This document shows positions 54,098 to 62,569 of a stretch of DNA of 64,000 bases, in pieces. The notes beneath the pieces are model-generated. The model was not told the DNA's origin. It ran no database searches and saw only the letters and a list, made by a program, of their open reading frames with translations. How positions within the stretch are numbered: position 1 is the first letter of the stretch; each line of letters begins with the position of its first letter. The position numbers and the translations under genes were made by a program. The stretch is from contig KV918818.1 in the NCBI GenBank assembly GCA_002049455.2, positions 62,001 through 126,000 of the forward strand. The letters are read 5' to 3'. The DNA is from Porphyra umbilicalis. Lineage: Eukaryota; Rhodophyta; Bangiophyceae; Bangiales; Bangiaceae.

Positions 54098-54819
54098 ATG
54101 TGCGCTCTCTCGTCTCCCCGAATGGCCTTTGCGCCAGCTCCCGCCGCGGCGGGTGGTGGTGTCTTCGCGACGCCCGCGGCTATCTCTGGCGGGCGACCGT
54201 CGCCGGCGGCCCGCCTCGGGCGGTCTCCCTTTGCTGGCACCGTGCGGCTGTCGCGTTCAGCCCTCCCTCACCCCCGGCGGACATTGCCAGCCGGTGCGGG
54301 CGGCCTGGTGGCGCTGGGCGGCGGTAGCGACGGTGGGCCGCCGTCGTCGCCCCCGCCTCTGGGCAGCGTCCCGTCTTCTCTTCTCCTGCTGACGTCGTCA
54401 GTAGCGGCGATTGCATCTATCGGGTGTGTGTTTGAGCTATCGTCGGTACGTTGGGCGAATAACGCGTCGGTGGGAGTCGCGAGAGGCTGCACGCGGCCAC
54501 TGTGCGGAGCGGCTCGTGCTCTTTGAACACGTCAAGCACGAAATGCATGCGGAGAGACGGTGCCTGATATACATCGCACACTGTCGTTCCCGTTGCGCCA
54601 TGTCTTTCCTGACCCCCTGATCATTGTGTTTTCATTGTTTTCTTGGCAACGCCTTTAACCCTTCCGCTTCACTGTGTCCACCCTTGTTCATCTCACCAAC
54701 AGGGCAAGCCACAATATGGGGTCCAGCTGACCACGGCCATCCTCACGGTGTGTGTACCAGGCTTCCTGTTTCTGTTCTATGCCGCCATCAAGAAGGGGCA
54801 AGCCGAAGAGCGCGAGTAG
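54098..54819 (+). CDS. Small organelle-targeted protein with two membrane helices
   Basis: The exons are 54098-54445 and 54703-54819, giving 154 residues. The first ~80 residues are Ala/Pro/Arg/Ser-rich without acids up to RRTLPAG, a typical plastid transit peptide. Two hydrophobic helices follow: SSLLLLTSSVAAIASIGCVF and, in exon 2, LTTAILTVCVPGFLFLFYAA, which ends in AIKKGQAEERE. Exon 2 starts GKPQYGVQ. The layout looks like a small thylakoid or envelope protein, of the kind found with photosystems, but I cannot name it. The intron is 257 nt with a GTACGT donor. The leader before the ATG is pyrimidine-rich. Confidence 0.75.
54446..54702 (+). other. Intron of the two-helix protein gene
   Basis: 257 nt, donor gtacgt, acceptor accaacag, phase 0. 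Confidence 0.85.
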
Positions 54820-55028
54820 CAGACGGGCAGTCCGCGTGGCCAGGGGATGAGGTGCGGTCTTTTGCGTGTCTTTCAGGGTGAACAGCGGCCCAAGGCTCCT
54901 TTATTCCTGCAAGCACTTGAAGCAGTGCCTGTCAGACCCGTTCACCCAGCTCAACAACAGCATGCCTCGTGGCACGGGTGCCTCACAAATACAAGGCCCT
55001 GCGGTATCAGGCAAGAAACGCCACCCCC

Positions 55029-56057
55029 CTATAAGATTTCAATCCCCTCGTCCGCGTTCTCCAAGTCCGCGTACACGAGCATGAAGTCGGACATGGCGAG
55101 CCCCCCCCCTGCTCCCACCTTAGCGCCGACTTCCGAGAGCAACGTCCGCAGGCGCCCCTCTGTCATCTCAAAACCGAGGAGCACCAGCGCCCGCACCGAC
55201 GATTCGATCGACAGCACCCCCGTCATGTCCGGGTCGAGGCGCTCGAAAGCGTCGCGCGCGGCGCTGATTTGGATGTTGCCGAGGCCGGCAGCCTCCCCAA
55301 CGAGCGCCGACTCGCCGCGGCTGCGGTGAAGCGCCGCCTCCTCCCCGTCGTCGAGGACCGGGCCCATACCGACGCCGCCGACGCCGCCGCCACCGGTGAG
55401 ATCCACCCCACGGTCGCCGTCCACTTTCAAGCCGCTCCGCGTTCCATCGGCCTCCTCATCTTCAGAGCCCGCAACGTACGATTGGACCTCCCCGTTGGCC
55501 GTGAGTCGCAGCTGGTTCACGACTGGGATGTGGAAGAGCGTGCCGCTATTGTCGTCGTACCGCACGCCGCCCGCCGCCGCGTCTTGCACAAACGCAAAGT
55601 CCAAAACGCGCGCAAAGTTGGGGACGACCACGGACACCCGGTAGGAGCCGTTAAAAAGCGACTGGGCGGGGAAGAGCAGTGGGGTGGTGTCGGTCTCAGA
55701 AGACCAGCCGTTGAAGCCACCGGCGTAGCAGACCACGTCGTCTTCGGTGAAGAGGCCGACGGGGGGGGTATAGGTGACGGAAAGAGTGTCCCCAACCGAC
55801 ACGTCACCGTCGGGGGAAAATGTAAAGGTGCCCGGGACGGTCGGCTTGGTAATAGCACCCGAGTCATCGATAGCCGAGGAGGCGGGGGGGGGAGGCGTCG
55901 CGGCCGTAGCGCAGAGGGTGCGGCGACGTAGAGCGGGAGCGCTGACTGGTGGCCACGCCGATGGCCGGCTCAGCGAGACGGAGGAGGGGTTGGCGGGGAG
56001 GCGCACGGCGGCTTGCCGCAAGCCGCCGGCCAAGGGAGCAAGGAAGGCCAGCGTCAT
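55029..56057 (-). CDS. Starch-binding (CBM25/53-like) protein with EF-hand-like C-terminus
   Basis: 342 residues from the ATG at 56057; the open frame above it has no ATG. The first 55 residues (TLAFLAPLAGGLRQAAVRLP, then SRPSAWPPVSAPALRRR) look like a targeting peptide. At about residues 85-185 a beta-sandwich carbohydrate-binding module reads VGDTLSVTYTPPVG, VCYAGGFNGWSS, SYRVSVVVPNFARVLDFAFV and RYDDNSGTLFHIP; the N-G-W and D-N-S/N-G motifs are those of CBM25/CBM53 modules of starch synthase III and related enzymes. A linker follows, then an EF-hand-like pair at about 265-330: AARDAFERLDPDMTGVLSIE, LVLLGFEMTEGRLRTLL and SDFMLVYADLENAD. The first loop DPDMTGVLSIE is near-canonical for calcium. 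No catalytic domain is seen. A role as a calcium-responsive starch-granule protein is inferred. Confidence 0.8.
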   Translation of the reverse strand: MTLAFLAPLAGGLRQAAVRLPANPSSVSLSRPSAWPPVSAPALRRRTLCATAATPPPPASSAIDDSGAITKPTVPGTFTFSPDGDVSVGDTLSVTYTPPVGLFTEDDVVCYAGGFNGWSSETDTTPLLFPAQSLFNGSYRVSVVVPNFARVLDFAFVQDAAAGGVRYDDNSGTLFHIPVVNQLRLTANGEVQSYVAGSEDEEADGTRSGLKVDGDRGVDLTGGGGVGGVGMGPVLDDGEEAALHRSRGESALVGEAAGLGNIQISAARDAFERLDPDMTGVLSIESSVRALVLLGFEMTEGRLRTLLSEVGAKVGAGGGLAMSDFMLVYADLENADEGIEIL

Positions 56058-56506
56058 GGTCACAGCGATGGCGCGACGAGCAGCGACAGTGGTGGCAGGG
56101 GCTTTGAGACGTGGCAGACCGGCCGTAACAGCCGTAGTGGTGTGGTAATGGGCTCCTCTCGTCGCCGGTCTGCCGTTGTTGCCGCGCACCAGCTGTTGAG
56201 CGAGTGTGTTTTGCCGGCGAGCTCAACTTGGGAGAGTCGTTGACAGGTCTGTCGCAGAGTTGATCCACGGAGCGTCTCCCAGCGACGGTCATGTTGAATT
56301 CGTATGGGTACGGTTGGTCCGGGCGATCGGCTAGAGCTCCGCAAAGACACACATTTGTTCGTTCAACAGTCTGAACTTACGTGCTGATCGGATCGTTAAG
56401 TACTACACAGATCTTTTTAGACTGCTGACGCTGAGGCATCGCTCGACACTCACATCGACTTGGTCGTGCTCGACGCTCTCTCGTCGTGCACAGCCATGCT
56501 GCCGCC
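56058..56506. promoter_or_regulatory. Shared divergent promoter (starch-binding / glycosyltransferase)
   Basis: 449 bp between divergent ATGs, near-balanced in composition, with AT-richer sequence near 56390-56430 (gttaagtactacacagatc). No known motif was recognised. Confidence 0.45.
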
Positions 56507-58756
56507 ATGGCGTCCCAGAGCAGAGCACCGTCTACAGACGGAGTGCGACGGCGTCGAGGTGCGATAGATGAGAACTCTGGCTTGCACAGCCCTCAGGCAT
56601 CCGTTTCCGACAGGCGTGACGCCAATGGCGGCTTTGCCGTGACTGGCTCCTCGTCCCGACCGGCTCGCTCGCCGACTTCCCTCCTGGACAGAATACCTCC
56701 GTCGACTCTCCGTGGTGCCATTCTGCTGCAAGCTGTACTGATTATGCTGCTCGCCGGCGCACATGTGGTGACGCTCCTTGGTGGCCGCGGTGAGCTGCCG
56801 ACCTTCCTGTCCCCTCTGGTCGAGGGTGGTTTTCTCCGGCCTGCCGCCTCGGCGGTGCCGTCGTCACCCCCGACGCGAGTCACCACCTCTGTGCGCCTTG
56901 AGACGGAGCTTGCGACGGCCAAACCTTCCCCGCCGTCGCCCGCCCCCGGACAGGCGCCCCCCCCCCCACCGGTTGACTTTGCCGTCACCATTTACACGTA
57001 CAACCGGCCGCGCCTTCTTGCCAACCTGCTGGACGACATTGCGCGGGAGGCGGCCGCCGCGAACGTGACGGTGGCGGTCAACATCCTCGACGACGCATCG
57101 CTCGGCTGCGTCTTCCAGCCGACTGACAACAATGTGTTTGACACCTGGGACGGGTTTGCCGAGGCGGAAGCGGCAACGGCCGGGCGGCCCCGCCCCGGCG
57201 CGGCGGCCTTTCCCCCTGGGGAGGGCTACGCGGGTGACCCGTACCTTCACCTCGTCGCGTCGGGCAACGCGTCCGACGCGAACCGTGAGCTCCGCCGCCC
57301 GTGCGCCTCGTCGATGCGCTACGCCCGCGTCGTCGACGCGGTGCGCGCGCAGCCGTCGTGGCGCCTCTTCACCGCCCGCTATCGCCACGGGCGGCGGCGG
57401 TATTGGCACCTCGTCGCCACCGCGCACCGGCTGTTGCGGCCACCGTCGACGCGCGCGGCTCGCTTCTACTTGTTCCTCCCCGACGACGACCGGCTGGCGG
57501 TTGGTTTTTTCTCAAAGGCCACCGCCGCGTGGACGTCCATCCCGTCCTCCCGCAAGATGACCCTGCTCCTCCACATTGAAGCGTCCCGCGAGGCCGTCCC
57601 CGTGTGGACAGACGTAGCGCCCAAGCCCGTGGAGGCCACCGGCGGGGCCGTTGTCGAAGTCGGGTGGGTCGAGTCGGGCAACTTTATGACCACGGCTCGC
57701 TTCCTCGACGAGTTCCGCTGGTCCTTTCGCCGCATCGACCCGTCGCGGTGGGTGCGCAACCCGCCCATCAGCAGTGGTGTCGGCGCAGAGCTGTCTACAT
57801 TCCTCCACCGCCGCCGCTGGCGGCTGTACCGCACCCACGGGTCGTTGCTCGCGCACGTCTCACCGGCCGTCTCGCAGATGAACGCGCCGTTCCGGTCGGG
57901 CTCGGCCGACGCCACCCACCGCACGCTGCGATTTGCCGACGGGCAGGCGGCGTACGACGCGCTGCTGCGGCGGACCCCGTCCGTCACCGCGTCCATGGCG
58001 TCGACGTACAGGCGGGAGGCAGCGCTCCACGCGGCGGTCGGCAGCCTGCTCCCCCAAGTCGACGCCCTCAACGTGTACCTCAACGATTACGACGCGATGC
58101 CCCGCTTCCTGGTCGGCGTGCCGGGGCTGACGGTTGTATGGGCGGGGGAGTTTGGCGACGGGGGCGGCGTTGGGGACCTCGGCGACCGGGGCAAGTTTTT
58201 CTGGGCGGCGAACCTGACGACCGACTTTCACTTTACGGTCGACGACGATATCGTCTACCCGCCCGACTATGTGGCGACGCTGACGGCGTTTGCCGACGCG
58301 CACGTGCAGCCCGTTGCGGTCGGCGCGCACGGCATCAAGGTTATCCCCGAGAAGCTGTCGCCGCCGGGCGGCCGCCGCGGTGCGGGCTACTACGGCTCCC
58401 GGGAGGTGTGGATGGGCGTCGACGAGGTGTCGGACGCGGTCGGCGTGCACATCCTCGGCACGGGCACGCTCGCCTACCGGGTGGCGGCGGTCGGCCCGCT
58501 GGACGCGGTCGCGGACTTTCCCGAACCCAACATGGCCGACGTGTGGTTTGGGGTGCTCGCGCAGCGGCGGCGGCTGCCGCTGGTCGTTGCCCCGCACGGG
58601 GGCGGGTGGCTGCGGGAGGTGGGCGGGACGGCCGTCGACAGCCTCTATGGGCGCTTCACGGTGCGGGCGCGGGCGGACCGGCTGCAGACGCGGGCGGCAA
58701 AGGCGGCAATGCCATGGGTGGTGCACCCCGCGGCGCTGCGCGGGGCAGGCGGGTGA
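56507..58756 (+). CDS. Golgi-type glycosyltransferase with two GT-A-like domains
   Basis: This intronless gene encodes 749 residues. The ATG at 56507 (gccgccatggcg) is the first ATG of the frame. A single membrane helix near residues 65-92 (GAILLQAVLIMLLAGAHVV) makes it a type II membrane protein, as in the Golgi. A Pro-rich stem follows. The first GT2-like domain starts VDFAVTIYTYNRPRLLANLL near 160 and has DDAS and the acidic LFLPDDDRL near 324. A second domain has LNVYLNDYDAMPRFL, then FHFTVDDDIVYPPDY near 576, with a DxD metal site, and GTGTLAYRV further on. Two nucleotide-sugar sites suggest a bifunctional polymerase or a pair of catalytic and inactive domains. The sugar is not known; cell-wall or sulfated polysaccharide synthesis would fit a red alga. 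It is convergent with the NSUN2-type gene. Confidence 0.82.
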   Translation: MASQSRAPSTDGVRRRRGAIDENSGLHSPQASVSDRRDANGGFAVTGSSSRPARSPTSLLDRIPPSTLRGAILLQAVLIMLLAGAHVVTLLGGRGELPTFLSPLVEGGFLRPAASAVPSSPPTRVTTSVRLETELATAKPSPPSPAPGQAPPPPPVDFAVTIYTYNRPRLLANLLDDIAREAAAANVTVAVNILDDASLGCVFQPTDNNVFDTWDGFAEAEAATAGRPRPGAAAFPPGEGYAGDPYLHLVASGNASDANRELRRPCASSMRYARVVDAVRAQPSWRLFTARYRHGRRRYWHLVATAHRLLRPPSTRAARFYLFLPDDDRLAVGFFSKATAAWTSIPSSRKMTLLLHIEASREAVPVWTDVAPKPVEATGGAVVEVGWVESGNFMTTARFLDEFRWSFRRIDPSRWVRNPPISSGVGAELSTFLHRRRWRLYRTHGSLLAHVSPAVSQMNAPFRSGSADATHRTLRFADGQAAYDALLRRTPSVTASMASTYRREAALHAAVGSLLPQVDALNVYLNDYDAMPRFLVGVPGLTVVWAGEFGDGGGVGDLGDRGKFFWAANLTTDFHFTVDDDIVYPPDYVATLTAFADAHVQPVAVGAHGIKVIPEKLSPPGGRRGAGYYGSREVWMGVDEVSDAVGVHILGTGTLAYRVAAVGPLDAVADFPEPNMADVWFGVLAQRRRLPLVVAPHGGGWLREVGGTAVDSLYGRFTVRARADRLQTRAAKAAMPWVVHPAALRGAGG

Positions 58757-58994
58757 TTGATGGGTCTAGCGGTAACGAATCCGTATCGTGTTTGTGCGGT
58801 AGGGGCATTGCAAACCTAAATGTGGTCATGCGAGACAGTTGTGTACAGAACTGCCCACGACAATGGTTTGTTGGACACAAAGAAGCTCGGCTGTGTGGGC
58901 GCTGGCGAGTTACAGGTGCACGCCCAGCCAATCAATCAGCACGGCCGCGTGGAGAGCATTCAGCAGTTTACATCGGACCACCGCCACCCGACTC
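58757..58994. other. Short convergent spacer
   Basis: 238 bp between the stops of the glycosyltransferase and NSUN2-type genes. Nothing else is seen. Confidence 0.5.
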
Positions 58995-61900
58995 TTACTC
59001 GGCCTTGGCCGCCCCTGCACCCTCCGTGTCCATCGCTGTTGATTCCTCGGTCGCCGCCTTGGCTTTCGCCACCGCAGGCGTGTCTCGCGCCCCCGTACTG
59101 TCCCCGTTCGGTTCGTCCGCCACCTCCTCCTTGTCAGCCGTGTCGGCCTTGTCGGCCTTGTCGGCTTTATCCGCCTCGGGCTTCACCACAGCCACGACCC
59201 CATACCGCTTGCGGAGCACCGCCAGCATCTCCTTGGGGATAAACGTGGTCAGGGTGTCCCCCCCCTTCCACGCGACAATCACATCGTCCTCGGCCGAGCC
59301 GGCCATGCGGACGACAAAAGAGCCCTTGGACAGCGCCCCAACCACGGACCGCACGTCGGCGTCGGTCAAGTCGCCGACCGACGTCGACTCGGACTCGAGG
59401 AGTTTGAGAAAGTCGGCCCGAGGCGCGTCCACGACGCGCTTGGTCATGCTCGGCAGCATCAGGTGCACGCCGTCATAGGTCAGGCGGAAGAGGCAGCCCG
59501 AGCCGGCGCGGGAGTTGCGTTCAAACACCCGCACCCCACAATTGACGACGCGCAGGCGGCCGCCGCCCGCCGCGGCGCCCTTGCCCTTGGCCGCCGGCGC
59601 GGCGCCGACGCCGGGCACGGGCTCCCCCGTGATGGCGTGCGCAAGCAGCGCCCGCGCGGGGGCCGAAATGTAGTAGACCCGCTTCATCGTGGCCGCATCC
59701 GAGGAGCGGGTCAGGAGGCCGTCGCGGCACGCGCCCTCGTCAATGCCATAAAAGTCGGCGACGCTGACGACCGACGCGGGGTCAATGTCGTGGAGGCGCG
59801 TGAAGGGGTCGTCGGTGACCAGGCGCGTCGCCTGCTTGCCATCCCGTCCGCGCTTGCCGCCGCGGGCGGCCACGTACTTCTTTTGGTCGGCGGCCGTGTC
59901 TTCAGGCGTCGCCGCCACGGGCGCCGTCGCAGAGCTGTCGGCGGGGGTAGCGTCGGCGGCCGGCGCCGCGGCGGCAGCAGTTGGCGGCGCCGCGGTGGCA
60001 GTGGCGGTTGGCGGCGCCGCGGCCTTTTCATCACTGGCGGCCACGACGCCGGCAGCCGGTGTTTCACAGTCAGCGGCTGGCGGCAAGGAGGCCTTCTTGT
60101 CACCGGCGGCAAGAACGTCGGCCGCGGCAGGCGGGTTTGCGGCGGCTTCTGTTGCTGGCGCCGACACGGTTTCCACGGCCGGCGTGGCGTCCTTTGCCGG
60201 TGTCGCCTTCTTTGAGGGCGCTGCCTCTGTTGCCGGCGCTGCCTCTGTTGCCGGCGCTGCCTCCGTTGCTGGCGCGGCCTCCTTTGTCGGCGCGGCCTCC
60301 TTTGTCGGCGCGGCCTCCTTGGCCGGCGACGCCTCTGTTGCTGGCGCCGCTTGTTTTGTTGGCGCCGCCTCCTTTGTTGGCGCCGCCTCCATTGTTGGCG
60401 CCGCCTCCTGTGCAGGGGCCACCTCATTTGCTGGCGTCGCAACCTCCTTTGGCGGCGCCGCATCCTTCTTGAGCACCGCCACAAAGAACCCGCCCGTATC
60501 CGCGTCGTGCGGCACCACCCGCACGCAGCGAGATAGGCCGAGGGCCTCGGCCTCGTCCGCCGTCGGCGGAAAAAGCGTCGGCACCATCCGCCGGCGGCGG
60601 CGCTCCGACACCTCCTCCACCGACGCAAACCAGCCCTTATCCTCCCCGTTGCTGTGGTTCTTGACGCGCCACGTCGTCAAGCCCGGGCGGCGGCGGAGGC
60701 CCGGCAGCTCTGCCGACACGTCGAGCAGGCGGATGGATGGGGTGGCGCGGAGCAGCGCCGCGACGACCGCCTCGTTTTCCACGGGGTTGAGGGAGCACGT
60801 GGAGTAGACCATGACGCCGCCGGGGCGCAGCAGCTGCGTGCCACGCGTCGCAATGGCCAACTGCAGGCGGTGCAAGCCGTGGCCATTGTTGGGGTTCCAC
60901 TTGCGCCACAGGTCGGGCGCCTTGCGGAGGGTGCCGTCCCCCGAGCAGGGCACGTCGGCGAGGACGCGGTCAAAGGACGCAACGCCGGGGAAGCGCTGCG
61001 CCTCGTGGGAGGTGACGACCACGTCAGAGGAGGCAAAGCGCTTGAGCTGGTGGGCGAGCATCCAACACCGCTTCAAGTCCGAGTCGTTGGCAACGACGAG
61101 GCCGTAGGACGGGGGGCCCGCCGGCGCCGCCACCGCCCCGGCCGCTGGCGCGGTCGTCTGCGGCGCCTCTGTCGCCGCCTCTGTCGCCGCCGCCGCGTCG
61201 CCGCCGGCCGCATCCGCGGTGGCGGCCGCCGTCGACGGCACGCCCCGCCCCCCCACGAGCATATCCAGCAGCTGCGCGGTTTTGGAGCCCGGCGCCGCGC
61301 ACAAGTCAATCGCGTGCATCCCCGGGCGCACCTGCAGCAGCAGCGGCGGGATCATACTCACCGCCTCCTGCCGGTTGATCGCCCCCAACTCGTTCATGCC
61401 AATGAGGAAGCGGTGGAGGTTGCCGAGCGCCGCGTTGCGCCGCAGCATCGTGCGGGGGATGGACAGCTGCCACGCGAGCGCTTGCGGGTACCACGCGAGG
61501 CGGTGGGGGGGGTCCACCGTCGCCCCGTCGTCCGTACGAAAGTCGCGGCACATGGGCACAAACTCGCCGTCGAGGCGGCCCTCAATTTCGGCGCGCAGCC
61601 GCCCGGACGTCGTCAGCCGAAAGGCCGTCGGGAGGGGCACGGAGAGCGTCTTGAGGAAGGTGTCCCACTCGTCGTCTGCCACAATGCCCTGCGCCTTGTA
61701 GTAGTCTTCAAACGCAGCGTTGCGTCGGTCCGTCACCGACACGTAGGTCGACTGCCGGTTGTTGACCGCCGCCGACGCGCCGTCGCGGCCGCCGCCCGCC
61801 GCCGCCGCTTTCGCCGCCGTCGACGCGTCGCCGCCGCCGCCGCCGCCGTCGGTGCCCGCCGCCGGGTCCCGCATGCGCAAGCGGGTGCGCTTGTTCCGCC

Positions 61901-62204
61901 GCATCGGCAGGTGGGCGACAAACGGGCCGGGGGTGGGGGCGGCGGCGGCGTCGGCGCCCGCCGCGGACGCCGCGCCATCAGGCGCGCCGGCGACCACAGT
62001 GCCGTCTGTCTTTTCCACAGGTGCATCCTTGGAAGCGCCGGCGCCGCCAGTAGCGGCGGCGGCCGTGGAGGCACCGTCGCCGTCATCGTCGGGGCGCGTC
62101 CGCTTGGCGGGCGGCAGAGGGTCCGTCGCCGTGGCAGTAGTGGAGCCAGGAGCACCATTGACGGGCGCGTCGACACGCTCGGTCACAGCAGGAGGGTCCC
62201 CCAT
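58995..62204 (-). CDS. NSUN2: NSUN2/Trm4-type tRNA (cytosine-5) methyltransferase
   Basis: This intronless gene encodes 1069 residues from the ATG at 62204 (the longer open frame above it starts GTG). It methylates cytosine C5 in tRNA with S-adenosylmethionine. Key motifs: YPQALAWQLSIPR near 210; FHRFLIGMNELGAINRQEAVSMIPPLLL-type region near 270-290; AdoMet loop DLCAAPGSKTAQLL near 300; LADVPCSGDGTLRK near 420, with the release Cys; and VYSTCSLNPVENEAV near 468, with the catalytic Cys. These identify the NSUN2/Trm4 subfamily. Human NSUN2 is 767 residues; the excess is an acidic/Ala-rich amino leader of about 170 residues and a low-complexity block (about 580-770) of repeated EAAPTK and EAAPATEA units. 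A folded C-terminal part with DPFTRLHDIDPASVVSVADFYGIDEG continues after it. Confidence 0.93.
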   Translation of the reverse strand: MGDPPAVTERVDAPVNGAPGSTTATATDPLPPAKRTRPDDDGDGASTAAAATGGAGASKDAPVEKTDGTVVAGAPDGAASAAGADAAAAPTPGPFVAHLPMRRNKRTRLRMRDPAAGTDGGGGGGDASTAAKAAAAGGGRDGASAAVNNRQSTYVSVTDRRNAAFEDYYKAQGIVADDEWDTFLKTLSVPLPTAFRLTTSGRLRAEIEGRLDGEFVPMCRDFRTDDGATVDPPHRLAWYPQALAWQLSIPRTMLRRNAALGNLHRFLIGMNELGAINRQEAVSMIPPLLLQVRPGMHAIDLCAAPGSKTAQLLDMLVGGRGVPSTAAATADAAGGDAAAATEAATEAPQTTAPAAGAVAAPAGPPSYGLVVANDSDLKRCWMLAHQLKRFASSDVVVTSHEAQRFPGVASFDRVLADVPCSGDGTLRKAPDLWRKWNPNNGHGLHRLQLAIATRGTQLLRPGGVMVYSTCSLNPVENEAVVAALLRATPSIRLLDVSAELPGLRRRPGLTTWRVKNHSNGEDKGWFASVEEVSERRRRRMVPTLFPPTADEAEALGLSRCVRVVPHDADTGGFFVAVLKKDAAPPKEVATPANEVAPAQEAAPTMEAAPTKEAAPTKQAAPATEASPAKEAAPTKEAAPTKEAAPATEAAPATEAAPATEAAPSKKATPAKDATPAVETVSAPATEAAANPPAAADVLAAGDKKASLPPAADCETPAAGVVAASDEKAAAPPTATATAAPPTAAAAAPAADATPADSSATAPVAATPEDTAADQKKYVAARGGKRGRDGKQATRLVTDDPFTRLHDIDPASVVSVADFYGIDEGACRDGLLTRSSDAATMKRVYYISAPARALLAHAITGEPVPGVGAAPAAKGKGAAAGGGRLRVVNCGVRVFERNSRAGSGCLFRLTYDGVHLMLPSMTKRVVDAPRADFLKLLESESTSVGDLTDADVRSVVGALSKGSFVVRMAGSAEDDVIVAWKGGDTLTTFIPKEMLAVLRKRYGVVAVVKPEADKADKADKADTADKEEVADEPNGDSTGARDTPAVAKAKAATEESTAMDTEGAGAAKAE
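59900..60470 (-). repeat. In-frame EAAPTK/EAAPATEA repeat tract in the NSUN2-type gene
   Basis: About 190 codons of imperfect short repeats built from Glu-Ala-Ala-Pro-Thr/Ala-Lys/Thr, visible as recurrent tgccggcgctgcctctgt on the plus strand. The tract has no stop and no frame shift. Confidence 0.85.
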
Positions 62205-62569
62205 GGTGGCGGTCGTACGCACCACCGGCAGCGGAGGGGAAGAACGTAGCCGTACAACCGCAAAGGGAGGTCGGTCACGCGCACAGCAGGCGGGGGCGGC
62301 GGACGTCGGCGGCCCCGCCGTTTTGGGGCTTAGATTGGCGGATCATGGACCTTGATCCCTCCCGTGGCAGTTACTTGGCAGCAACTAAAGCTTGAGATAG
62401 TAAAATACTCAGACTTTTGAACCCCAATCCGGTTGACGAGGGGGGCTAAAAGAGAAGGTTTGCTCCTGTCCGTCAAATTCATTGTCGGACAGGCACCCAC
62501 CGACCGAAGTCGGTGACCATCGCACACAGCAGCGCTGCGATCCATCGTTTGCTGCAGGCGAGACAATGG
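62205..62569. promoter_or_regulatory. Upstream region of the NSUN2-type gene
   Basis: Positions 62340-62470 are AT-richer (agcttgagatagtaaaatactcag). No defined motif and no gene. Confidence 0.4.
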
